Shown one piece after another: positions 11,701-22,984 of a stretch of 64,000 bases of DNA. The stretch spans positions 548,511,219 through 548,575,218 of the forward strand of contig OY728166.1 in assembly GCA_963277665.1 (NCBI GenBank). The letters are read 5' to 3'. Numbering within the stretch: the first letter of the stretch is position 1; each line of letters opens with the position of its first letter. Under the pieces are notes generated by a model. It made no database searches and was not told the DNA's origin. It was given only the letters and a program-made list of their open reading frames with translations. Source of the DNA: Viscum album. Its lineage: Eukaryota > Streptophyta > Magnoliopsida > Santalales > Viscaceae. Both the position numbers and the translations under genes were made by a program.

Positions 11701-13235
11701 AAGAGAATCAGCATGGTCGTATGGGTATTATTTATGTTGATGATGATGAAGAGACTACAAATGATATATGAGATGAAAGAAATGATGAAGCTCAATCAGT
11801 GGTTTAAGAAGGTAGTGGAATGATTTATGTTTATCATGAGTTATAATATATAGGTAACGGTACTATGGAATAAAGACACATCTAAGGATTGTTACACTTT
11901 TTTAATCCTAAATTATTTGAAAGTATATGTTAAATGGTACCGGTAACCATGAAAGGTTATTCAGATTTTTTTTGGAAAGTAGATGATATGCCCATAATGA
12001 AGGGGCAATGAAAAATAATGAGATGTTTGTAGTATTCATGAGCTCATGATTGATATAAAGACTATTTGATATCATGGTTTGAGTATATAGAATTATGGGG
12101 ATTTTGGTATGTGTAAAGTGTTAACTTTTAACTACATTCATGTTTTCACTAATGTTCAATGAGTATTCATTTTTTAAGAGAATAAATGATTAAGGCCTTC
12201 GAATTTTCGGAATGTGATCAACAAGATATATCGTATGATATATGGGGGATAAATAATGGGATTCACATACTTGTTATGTGACCTCTCAAGTGATAATTTT
12301 ATTTACACTACGATATTGGAAAGAAGTATTTTCAAAAAGCATAATGGTTGGAATGGATTAAGTTGGGAATAAGATAGAATTGTTTAACGGTAGAAATTTT
12401 TTTCGATATTAATTATGGAATGTTATAATAATGTAGATTTAGAAAAAAGACAACCTGTAGGATGGGCGACAACCAGTCACGTCAGACAAGGCTGTGGGAT
12501 TCGAACCCACAACTGAAGTGTGACAGGCCTTTATCACATACCACAGGCCTATAAGATGTCCCTGTTTAGTAGAAACCAATATTATTATATTAAGCAGTAT
12601 GATATATGAAGTTAAGTCCATTTGAGGAACCATATATGATTAATCTCACTATATATGGACTTATGTATTTTTGATAACTTTTTCTAACCTTTTTTTAAGA
12701 CAGATGGAATGACCCATCATTCTATCACATGATATGCTAACACTTCATGAATGAAAAATTCAGATTCATTTCATTAAGAGATTAAGTGGAAATTGTCCAA
12801 ATAACGACCAACGGTGATACTGTACCAAAATCAAGAAAACATTTCTTCTAATACCAATTTCTTCAACTTTAGGGAAATGATCTTGAAAACCAAAAATGTT
12901 GTCCTAGTGCCCTTATATCAGATTAATCAGATGGTACCTTAGATCATCACAAATATATGGCTTTGTGATTGTTGGATTTTTCGTATCCATGTCCTCTACC
13001 ACTCACCATCAGAACATGATGGTTAGATTTCACTTCCATATCCATATTTTCACCCATGTTCTCTTATGTGGAACCCCACTGATTAGTTAATTTGGGTAAC
13101 CGTTACGTTTAATACATTAGTTTTTAAATATTGGTTTTGGTATTCCTTTTTACAATGTGGGTTTCTATTAAAGAAACTATCGGGTAGTAAATCATTTATA
13201 ACCCCGACGAATTTTGAGGGAGAAATATATTTTAC
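11701..13235 (+). other. Element A 3' internal region, no gene recognised
   Basis: Short decayed frames only; no protease or pol motif could be found. The one structured part is the antisense tRNA-like sequence at 12466-12566. Confidence 0.6.
12466..12566 (-). other. tRNA-like sequence, antisense within element A
   Basis: Read on the minus strand it has a D-loop-like GTGGTA, a putative anticodon region around CCTGTCACACTTCAG and a perfect T-arm: stem TGTGGG/CCCACA (plus strand 12493-12498 and 12506-12511) around TTCGAAT. GGTTCGAATCC is an exact Pol III B box. The A-box position (TAGGCCTGTGG) departs from consensus at two places. No acceptor stem pairs convincingly, so it is not called a tRNA gene. 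Counterparts at the same relative place occur in elements B and C. Confidence 0.55.
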
Positions 13236-13246
13236 GGGGGGTAGAA
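13236..13246 (+). promoter_or_regulatory. Polypurine tract of element A
   Basis: GGGGGGTAGAA ends exactly where the 3' LTR begins (TGTAACACC), as required for plus-strand priming. Confidence 0.75.
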
Positions 13247-14895
13247 TGTAACACCACGAGTTTTTATAAAAAATATTATTTTTAATTTTATTGATGTCAT
13301 GTGTTTTACGCTACACAAAAAGGATATTGCACTACATGCATCCCTGAATTGGCTTGCATTACACGCAATCACAACCTTCCTCGATAGCTTGCGTCGTACG
13401 CAATACTGAGTTTCACTAAACAACGATATGCTATTAAAATATTATTAAAACTAGCTTTTATGAATATTAATACCCACTTTTTCTATTTTTTTTAAATTTT
13501 ATCATTCAAAATGGACTTTATTTTTGGATTCGGATTATTGAGATTAGCAACGGGTGAATTTTTGGTATTTTTCTAAAAACATTCAATTTTTTATGAATAG
13601 TGAAAACATTGTCTTACTATTTAAAAACCGACTTTTTATTTAAATAATTATTTATTTTATTTAAATTTATTTTAGATCAAAATTGATACATAATACCTAT
13701 ATAAGTTCAATGCAATTCATTGGATTCATTTTATAATAATTTTAAATATATTAAAATTTTATTGAACTTTTCACCGACTTTTACACACCTCCTAGAAGAA
13801 TTAGGAAATTCACATAAAACGTAATTTTACCACTTTTGTGAGTGGAATTTCAAAAATCCTAGAGACATAGTTAATATCAAGGGCTAAAATTTTGTTTAAT
13901 GAGATGAAATTATTTTTGGTGAATAGTAACCTTTTACTTTTATTTACCATGGTTAAAAGTAAATAGGTTAATTAAGGGTAAAAATGATATTATTATTACA
14001 ATAACACATGTCGTAATTCTATTCGATAAGTGTAATTAGACCAAAAACAACCTTACGAATAAAATACTGCCATTTAGGTCCAATTGGATTAGATTAGGAC
14101 ATTTAATATTATTTTATTTAAAGAATAGTTAAAATAGTTAAAATCAATGTATAATAACTAAAACATTATTAATATAGGGTTATACATAAGATAAATTCGA
14201 CTATAAATATTAATTATATATATAAAAATAATTAATACATAATTATATTTTAATTTTAATTTTTATAAATTAAATAATTTAATTTATTTATGACACAATG
14301 ATGATGCAGTTATTATCTTATTAATGATATATTGATATAATTGATGTTATAAATACCAAATTAAATTTAATATGAGAATTTTTATGAATTAAAATTATTT
14401 TATAGGTTAATATGATATGTTAATATTTGTTTAATTAACTATTTTCGAACTAATCATTCTGTTATGATTTTCACAAAAATCAATTACCAAATAGTTTCAA
14501 AATTGACATAAAATAGTTTTAAAAAAATTATTATACTATTAATTGTTATGTTATTACTAAAAATCTGATTTTCTCCCAAATGATTTACATAATTTTATAT
14601 ATATTAATAATAAACAAATTGGGGTTCTTTTGGCTTGTTATAGTATGTTTATTAAGCGTATATTATAAGAAAACAAGAAGACATGGTAAAAGTAAAATTA
14701 TTTAACTTAAAGTTAAATCTAAATTATAAGGTTAAAATAGAAACCTAAACTTTTCTATATTCTATTTTATGAGAATATTTCTACCCATACCCACCTTATA
14801 TTTTAAATAAATAAATTTGGAGCTATTAAAAACCAAATATGACTTTATAATAAAATAATATTTTGAGTTTTTCCAAAGGTTCCCCTCTCCTTCCT

Positions 14896-15080
14896 TATAA
14901 AAAGGGAACCCCTTTCCTCTTCTCTTCACACCCTTTTGAGCCTTTATGCTCAGTAAACCCCTGACCATTTCTCTTCTCCACTTCCCTAGAAATATTCATG
15001 GTGTTTTTTGTCTCCTCAAATGACAAACTCTACTTCCTTAAGAGAAGGCATAAAGGAGGTGCGTCGAAGAAGAGGTAATC
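14896..15080 (+). promoter_or_regulatory. LTR core promoter and leader donor-like site (A 3' LTR)
   Basis: TATAAAAA at 14896-14903; GAG|GTAATC with GT at 15075, 179 bp apart. Confidence 0.6.
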
Positions 15081-15240
15081 TATTCTTTCGATTCTCTCAA
15101 GTTTCATTCTTCTTCAACTCCATCTTATTTAGTTTTTTCATTATAAAGTAATAAAATCAGTATCACTCATATACTTATATGTTATTATGAATATGAAACA
15201 ACCCTATTTCACCTTCTATCCATCCTATGGAAAACGAAAT

Positions 15241-15672
15241 CACCACGCGTGCGTACGTACGGAATACCATCTCCACGTCGTGGTGTAATCAGTTTTTCCA
15301 CCACCACCTTACATGGATGGGTATAATTTTGTAAATAAATAACTATATATGGTTATTTAAAAGTGATATTGATTTTGTAATATTATACATACACTTCAAT
15401 ACAATTCCATGATCATGGGAATGATATCATCGCTCGTGCGTACGTACGGACTACCGTCTCTACGAACGTGATAAGATTCATTTTCCATGATTAACCACTC
15501 CAGAATGATTATAATGTATATAAAATGAATAACAATGAAATATATGAAATAATGAATCTACTGGATTTAAGTATACATATATATATATATTTCATCCACT
15601 TACATCCATTCAAGTCAATAAGGAAATAAAACAGCGTTCATGCGTACGTACGACCTACCATCTCCATGAACG
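15241..15672 (+). promoter_or_regulatory. Hairpin trio with palindromic loops (A 3' LTR)
   Basis: Stem 1 is CACCACG (15241-15247)/CGTGGTG (15279-15285). Stem 2 is weak (15425-15432/15467-15473). Stem 3 is CGTTCATG (15635-15642)/CATGAACG (15665-15672). All three loops contain the full palindrome CGTACGTACG (15252-15261, 15439-15448, 15643-15652). Confidence 0.7.
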
Positions 15673-17297
15673 GTGTATTTCATTTTATTTATCTATATAA
15701 TATATATATATATATACTGAATATATATGATATATATATCATGATTTACATTATAGAAGTAATTAAATCATGATATAAGTACTAATTATATCAAGAACAA
15801 CAAGTCCAAACATGTACGATAAATAAAACGTTTTACCCAAAATGCTGCTTTGACATGCAATTTACAAAAGAACGGGTAATATAAAGTCATAAGTGGACCA
15901 TATATTATATAATAACAATGAATATGACTCTGTAATAAGTCAATGAAATTATTAAAATCATTATATATAAGTTTCAGATATGTACGAAGCATATCAGACC
16001 TAAGGTAAGGGATAACTATTCCAATCTTCTTATTATCTAAGATTGTTTATTCATAAGTATTTACTGGGATTATTGATATCATCCAAGTCCATGTTTCCTA
16101 AAAATGGTTTCATGTATGTTTGAAGTCCTTTTTAACCATTTTTTACTTTTACTACATGGTATGTAAGGAATATTTTTTTACCATACGAGGTACTTTTTGA
16201 CTTTTCCAACAAAAATATGAGGATAATGTTATTTTTAACTTATACGGCGTGAATGGATTTTTACGATTTCATAATGCATCGTTTTCACGAATCTTCATCT
16301 ACAAGATTTCAAGATTATTTTCAACAAAACCCTTTTCATTTAAAATGTCATGGAATTTTGTGAAAAGAAAATTATTTTGAATAAGAAAGGATATTTTCCT
16401 CAAGATTTCATTTCAATTGTTTTATCAAAACCATTCTCCATATAAGATGACATTATTTCACATGTGTATGTTTCAAGTATAATTTCTCCCTTATTTACAT
16501 GGTTTGATTCTTCTAATTATGAAATGATATCCATTTGTTTTATATAGATTATGTTATGATGCGTTGATGTTTATGAAACCCATTTTTATTTTTTGAGTAA
16601 TGATGAATGATTTATGTTTATGTTGTGGCACAAGTAAGAATGATTTCATAATGAGATGGGTGGGACCTATATCTCCCTCCAATGCATTGGGTAAAGATTT
16701 ATATCTCATGAGATAGAAATGGCTGGAATGGTAAGTTAATCTGGTTCAGTGATACTGGATTGGAACGAAGAGTGAACTCGATTCAGAAAGGGACTTTGTC
16801 CTCTAAGATGGTCTTGGTAGCAATGCCTTGGCTACTATGTAAATCATAACAAGTGTTGAATGTTTTCCACAATTACATGATTTATTCCCATGCTATTTTA
16901 TCAAGATTAATGTTCCATTCTGATACATGCCTTACATACTTCCATGATTTATGTCTTTGCTCACGATTTGGATGTTTAAACATTATGTTCATGTTTTTAG
17001 GTTCAAATGTATATGGTTTGTTTGATTTTCTCCATGCTTACCCTTATTGAGAATTTGAGCTCACCAATTATATGTTTTCTTTTCCCCAAGATTACAGGAA
17101 AGGTTTTAGGTAAGAAAACCAAAAGGGAAAGATCTTTATGGGAGATGTTGAAGATCTTTTACCATGATTTGAAGATTACGTTCCGAGTTTCCAAAGACAC
17201 TAAACTATTATGGTCCTTTGCTATCTGTTTTTTTATGTATTGAGTATTCTGGAAAAGTAATTTAAAATCTATGTACATCAAGCTCAGGGTCTCTACA

Positions 17298-17302
17298 CAT
17301 AG
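17298..17302. repeat. Target site duplication of element A, right (CATAG)
   Basis: Partner of CTTAG at 6922-6926, with one mismatch. Confidence 0.65.
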
Positions 17303-17562
17303 GTCCAAAATTTAGTGAAACCATTCAAGAAACCACGTTCAGGGAGTCCAATCAAACTTCCTTCCCTAAATCTGAACAAACCAATATTGAATATGAAACT
17401 TCTACCCATGGGGATTTAATTCTATATATAAATCTGGGAAACAAAATCGATCTTGATGCAATGTCTAATATGCTGCTGAAATTCCGAACCAACTTGATCT
17501 TAAATTAATGGAACTTCCCACTACACTAAATTATTACTTCCAAGGGGACAATCAAACACATC
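17303..17562 (+). pseudogene. Athila-like protease-RT linker fragment between elements A and T
   Basis: This 260-bp island belongs to the Athila pol. Near its end it reads LDLKLMELPTTLNYYFQGDN, the family block LELKPLPxxLKYAFLG that precedes RT. The sentence resumes at 25650 with the next conserved residues of the same block, showing that A and T both interrupt one older gene. Confidence 0.75.
17558..17562. repeat. Target site duplication of element T, left (ACATC)
   Basis: ACATC at 17558-17562 is repeated exactly at 25645-25649. Confidence 0.9.
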
Positions 17563-20209
17563 TGTAACGACCCGGACCCGGCTATCCACCCGAACAGTGC
17601 CGAACGGGTCGGGTGTCACTACCTTAGGCGCACCTCCCCTGAATGCCAAAGACTGCTGACTAGAAGAGAGGGTCTGTTAGGTATAGTGGGGAGGCTATAC
17701 CCTCATGGAGGAATTAAAAGTACTGGTCCAAGTAATAAACTAAAATATGCAGTGGAAATAAATGACTTGGCAGACTCGAACCAGACCCGCATAGCAAATG
17801 CACATTCAATAACAATAAACAGTGGAAGCAATATAAAAACAGCAACAACGAAAACTAAACAGAACATCATTCCAGCAATCAACTGCAATAACTGCAAATA
17901 CAACCAAGTATGCATCCAAAAAATTCATACAAATCAATATATATATATATCACGGCTCCATTGGCTAACCAACTGTAGATACAATATAAAATAAAAATGC
18001 TGATGCATGAAAAGAATACTAAACATGTAACTCTAGTACGGCACGACCTCAGGGTCTGTGCCAGTCTCCATGTCAACAGCACTAATGTCCAGAACCTGAG
18101 GCTGACCCTTTACCTGCACACAATTTCATAAAGTCTACACGCGTCCCGAAGGGTCCCTGTAGGGTGTGAGACAGGTCTCAGTAGGATACCACCCAGAGGT
18201 GCGTACCTAATATAAGTGTTTAGGAATACATGTATATATTAGAAAATATTAAACAATTCAATTCCCAAAAGTAAACAAAGAATTCACTGGTGCTCAGCAG
18301 CCACCATGAAGTGTCACCTGCTTCGGCCAACGCCAGAAAGTCTGATCTGCAGCCCGGCACCTCGTGCCACCTGACACCATGTGTCTCAAGTACCGATGCC
18401 CCCCGGCACGCCCAACCATCGTAACCTAGCTCAATAGATCAACCTTCCCATGGCACAGTATCCGGAGGAACAATGATACCTGTCCTCAAAAGATAACCGG
18501 ACAGTCATCGATGTCTGCCCTCAAATCATGGCGAGCCTCTTCCCCAACCTGACCGCCTCAAATATGTCTTCAAATGGCTCCTCACCTTCCACGTGGCTTC
18601 CTATGGCAAGCACCCCAAACAAAATATACCTAACCACATCTACCGGGGGCCTCTACCCAGCGAGTGTCCGTACCACCTCATCTAGGAGTCTATCTATGTG
18701 CACACTACTCAAAAGTACCCGGTGAGCCGTAATCACCTCAATAAGTTCCCAAGACACAACAACTCCGACACCTCGTGTCCTTGCGAACATGTCGCTCCAG
18801 TCTGATGGTCTCGCCATCCAGTAGCTCGGGCCAAGCCCAACCTGACAGTCTAACTGTCTCAACCGACGTCTGTGATGCCCAATACCATGGTAGCAACCAC
18901 CCAAAGTAACCCGAGCTAAGATCCCCAACCTGTGATCCCCATAACTCACCAATATATCTGGGCCACACCCAACACAACAAGCAGTTCAACATAGACAATA
19001 TCACAAATTGCACATTCATACTTGGAAGCATTACTTTAAACATGCAATTACTAAACAGTCAATTTGCACTACTTCTGCCCTCCAATACTAGTACCTAACT
19101 CATTCACAATTTTAAAATTAAACTAAGCAGTTTAACTAGAGACATTCAATAAGAAGTTTAAACAATGGACCAATTCGCACTCCTTTCGTCACCCTCGGCC
19201 AAATTTCACCAAACGAGCAACGACCTCTAACCCGGTCTCGCTCGATCCCAACAGGGTTAGGGAATACCCAGAGGTATTCCTCAGTGTATATAATTAAATA
19301 AAACAATAAACAGGGTCCCGCTCAACACCCGACATCGTGACCAAAGGTCACAACCCCAAATTTTCTACAGAAACACGAAATAAGGTATGCACCACATACC
19401 ACGTACTAATACGATGCCACTCCTTTGGGTTTAGCCTCTGAATCAGACTGAATCGATGTAGATATGTGTTTCCGTCAAATCCGGAATTTCCGTTTGGATG
19501 GAACTTGCGGAGGAACATGTGAGTAATCAAGAACGATGAAGGTTGCATGGGGTTATCCTCTCCAATGCGGTCCCAATGCCTCTGACAGATCGAAGAATGG
19601 AGGTTGTACGACAGATCTAGAAGGATTTGTGTTCGTGGAGGGCTTTCGGATGGACTGTTCGTCCAAAGGGGGAGAAGAATAGAATTCTAGTAATGAGGCC
19701 CGACGACGCCTCAGTCGATCAAATAAAAAAATTACAGGGAGTGTAATTCTCGAGTACACGCCGTGTATACATGTTTCCATACTCCGACTTAAGCGGAGTC
19801 TTGCACATGGTCTGGACCGTGTACATGGTAAACACACGTCCAGGGTCTCGGCCGCTACACGGGACATGGGTACACGGCGTGTCAAGGAAGGCTACACGCA
19901 GTCTAGATGGAAATTTACACTTGGGGACCACATGACATGTACCTGGCCTCGCACGGGAAAGAATACATGGAGTGTCTATAAATACAATCCATGTAGTAGG
20001 AATGTTCTACACAGTCTTCACACGGCATGTACTTGGTGAGCACGTGGTCGGTCACTCAGGTAACTCATACACGGCGTGTACTTAAATTACATGGCATGTA
20101 GTTTAGAAATTTCCAGAAACTGCCCAGATTTTCCAAAATTCTCAAAAACCAGTCAAATGTTTAAACATGGTCGGAATTTGACCCGTTTCCAAAAACTTGG
20201 GTTCTTACA
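17563..20209 (-). mobile_element. Element T 3' LTR (2647 bp)
   Basis: It aligns with 22985-25644 throughout, for example the near-identical starts at 17563-17720/22985-23150. In element orientation it ends at 17563. Palindromes of the ACACGGCGTGT type cluster at 19740-20100. Confidence 0.9.
19740..20100. repeat. Cluster of ACACGGCGTGT-type palindromes, element T LTR
   Basis: Repeated near-palindromes such as TACACGCCGTGTA, TACACGGCGTGT and ACATGGCATGTA recur every few tens of bases. In element orientation they lie at the start of U3. The matching cluster in the other LTR is at 25170-25535. Confidence 0.6.
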
Positions 20210-21100
20210 AACACCCAACCTTAGTATATCTTGTCCCCGAGCTACCAAATGAAACCAACAGATGGAACCGAACACGCCCATCCCGGTTAAACAACCCAGA
20301 GTACCTCAGTCTCAAAGTTCTGGCTAAATTCGTAAAAAGGGCTCCCCACCTTAGGAATCGCCTACTCGGTCTCGACTCGAACAAGGTTCAATGAAAACAA
20401 TAAACAAACAAGGTCCAACGACCTATTTCCCGGACCCATGGTCCATCTGTGACGCATGTTAACCCTTGCACCTCCTCGGTGCTCACGTGCCGATTCCGAC
20501 ACCCAATGTAACTCTCACTGCATCGGCATCCACCTCCCTAAGGTCCTTCATCTAATAGATGCTCAATTCAAACCTGGTTACATGCACCTCAAGTAACCCA
20601 CATCCATGATGACCTGATGCCCACGAAACCTCAAGTAACCTACATCCTTGATGCTCCTGATGCCACACATCTAAAATATATAAATAAAACATAAAACACA
20701 AATAATATGATGCCAATCCCACTAAGTAGCATATAGTTAGTCCACAAGTATCCTGTGAAGCCTGTGCACTCAACCAGACATGCCTCAAGAGGTCATGCCA
20801 AAAGAAAGTAATGAAACTCACGGCCACACCCGCATTGTACCTGCCACCATCATCGGCTCTCCAGCCTGCTCAAACCCTGGCAGCTCCACGGATTTCACCT
20901 GACCTGACACACGGATCCCTGAAGCCTGTCCTCCCTTCAGTGTTTCCCCAGTCTCCGGCCACATACCCCTCAGATAGGCCCTACTGTCCCTATCACATCC
21001 TCCGCGTGCAGCTGAACCTCGGCCACCCTCTCCTGGTACCGAACCTGAACCAACTCCTGATGCCACAGTCTGTCCTGGTCCCTATCTGCTAGCTGTCTGA
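20210..21100 (-). other. Element T internal region downstream of gag, no gene recognised
   Basis: GC-rich sequence with short broken frames on the minus strand. No protease or RT motif is visible. The purine tract expected next to the 3' LTR is weak: the minus strand reads AAGGTTGGGTGTT before TGTAAGAA. Confidence 0.5.
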
Positions 21101-21104
21101 GAAG

Positions 21105-22110
21105 GATGCCTGCAAAACCTCTCCAGATGTCCGACCTTTCCACACGCCTGAAACTCCTTCAGGGGCCTATCGTACTAATCCCAAACATTCCCTGACTGTC
21201 CACACTGAAATCAAACCACCGCTGAACTTCCACGAGGTGGTCTAGTTGAGTCCTTGGCCTGCCCGCCCTGCTGGAACTCATCTCTCCCCCGCTTCCTGCT
21301 GTTCGAATCATCACCTGAAGATGTTACCCTTCCAAAATGAGATTTTTCTCTCTCGTTACCCTCAGCTATGAGTGCCTGGTTTACCACCTCGGAGAAGGAA
21401 CCCAGCCTGATGATGTTTACCTGAACTTGAATGGCATGTCGTAAGCCGTCCTCGAAGCGCCTCACCCTAGCAGCATCATCGCTCACCATACCATGTGAAA
21501 AGCGGTACAACTCTGTTAATGTAGTTGTGTAATCCATGACAGACATGTCTCCCTGCTGAAGAATCAAGAACTCCTGAGCTCTCTCTGCCCTCAGCATCTG
21601 TAGATAAAAGTTCTCGAAGAACATTTCCTTGAAGTCCTTCCTTGCTAGTCCCTCGTGCCTACGAGCCTGTACCTGCACATCCCACCAACATTTCACCGGT
21701 CCTCTCAACATGTACGTCACTAGTTTGACCCTCTGACATGGAGGAATCTCGAGCTGCTCGAAGATCATGTGTATACTTTCTATCTAGTTTTTTATGCCTG
21801 TGGACCACCCTCTCCCTGAAATAGTGGCGTGTGTTGCGACTGGAACTCCCACGTCAGAAATTCCATAGAAGGCTCTATACCCTACACGCCTCTGCCAATC
21901 CCATACAAGACGCAAACTAGGCTTGCTCGGAGCTGCTCGTTGAGCCACGGTCTGAACACGGCCAAATCCGGTTGCAGCCCTGCCTGCACTGGATCCTGAA
22001 CATGATCATGTCCCTGAGCATGTACATGTGGCTCAAGCTCTGCCAGCACTGGATTCTGATCCTGATCCTACGGTACCATATCCTCCACTGCCTATCGCTC
22101 CATAGTGTCG
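21105..22110 (-). pseudogene. Tekay/Del-like gag (capsid and zinc knuckles), element T
   Basis: The main frame, 21768 down to 21211, encodes a 185-residue piece of the retrotransposon gag (capsid) domain. It contains VKLVTYMLRGPVKCWWD, FYLQMLRAERAQEFLILQQG, VMDYTTTLTELYRFS and VRRFEDGLRHAIQ, all in the order seen in Tekay gag. Upstream (to about 22110) the same protein continues with stops, including LVWDWQRRVGYRAFYG. Downstream, past a stop, come FQCGQSGN (near 21180-21210) and ACGKVGHLERFC (21112-21148), two decayed CCHC knuckles. It would form virus-like particles if intact. No pol follows it. Confidence 0.85.
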
Positions 22111-22970
22111 TGAAAAAGTAACTCGTCGAACACCATAAATGGTCAGATATCCCACATATATCTATATAACAAAAATATTCTACGTAGATAAGGAAAGAAG
22201 AAAAAGGCAGTGCATAACAACTACCCTTACTCCCCCTCATCGCAACCCATGCCCCACGGCATCCCGGCCTCATGTCCTCCTTACCCGCCCTCAACAGAGC
22301 CAAGTATCAAAAGTACCTCAGGCCATGCCCATCCTGACAACTCACGTTGCCTCAAACTAACGACTGTGTCACCCAACCCTGAGAGTTACACTGCCTCAAT
22401 CGTAGTACCTGTCTGCTATCATAAGATTCAGACCCAAATATCATGCAACATGAAATTCTATAAAAATACAAAGTGCAGCATATACATTTCCATAAACAAA
22501 CAATTCTATTAGGAGTTTTACCTATCCACAATTCAGAGCATACATAGCATGGCAATTGATTTTTATTCACATGGTATTATCACTTCACAATGCATATGTG
22601 CAGTTATGAAATTGAAATACCCTAAAATGTGCCTATAAAAAGCCAATAAAGCAACCCTTTCCATACCGGCCAAGGTTTACAAATCATAATCAATAACATT
22701 GCACAACAAGTGAGCCACTGCGGTGGAAATCATATAAATTTTAATCTGAGAAAAATGCAAAAAACCATTCCCACCCCGACAACTCAATCCATCCCTCGTA
22801 CATGGGGCTGCAGGCACCCAAGCACAAGTTCAAAAATACAGTTCCAACAACAACCTACCTTCAGTCTACCATATCACAAATAGTAAAACCGGAATAAAAA
22901 GAAAAGAGAAGTATCAAACTCATTAGTATCCAGAAAAGAAACTCTACTAAATCTTTGTCATGAAAACCCC

Positions 22971-22981
22971 CTCTGATACCA
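22971..22981 (-). promoter_or_regulatory. Primer binding site of element T (tRNA-iMet)
   Basis: The minus strand reads TGGTATCAGAG three bases after the end of the 5' LTR (22985). Confidence 0.9.
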
Positions 22982-22984
22982 CTT

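Larger units (their letters stand above)
6927..17297 (+). mobile_element. Element A: complete large-LTR, zinc-knuckle-only gypsy-type retrotransposon
   Basis: Two LTRs of 4051 bp each (6927-10977, 13247-17297) start TGTAACACC and end CTCTATA/CTCTACA. A tRNA-iMet primer site follows the 5' LTR and a purine tract precedes the 3' LTR. The internal region is only 2269 bp and has no protease, RT, RNase H or integrase; it keeps a short decayed N-terminal stretch and three CCHC knuckles of the kind found in Tekay/Del gag. The element would therefore need enzymes from elsewhere. It lies in the Athila protease gene and is flanked by CTTAG/CATAG. LTR identity by eye is roughly nine in ten near the start. 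Confidence 0.88.
13247..17297 (+). mobile_element. Element A 3' LTR (4051 bp)
   Basis: Same length and order as 6927-10977. It ends GGGTCTCTACA, followed by CATAG and the resumed Athila sequence. Confidence 0.9.

Noticed and set aside
12466..12566. Functional tRNA gene
   Set aside because: T-arm and B box are good, but no 7-bp acceptor stem pairs, the A box has two mismatches and the anticodon is ambiguous.
18528..20394. Open frames within element T LTR on both strands (e.g. 18653-18952, 19553-19885)
   Set aside because: They lie in LTR sequence, are not preserved in the matching part of the other LTR and show no domain.
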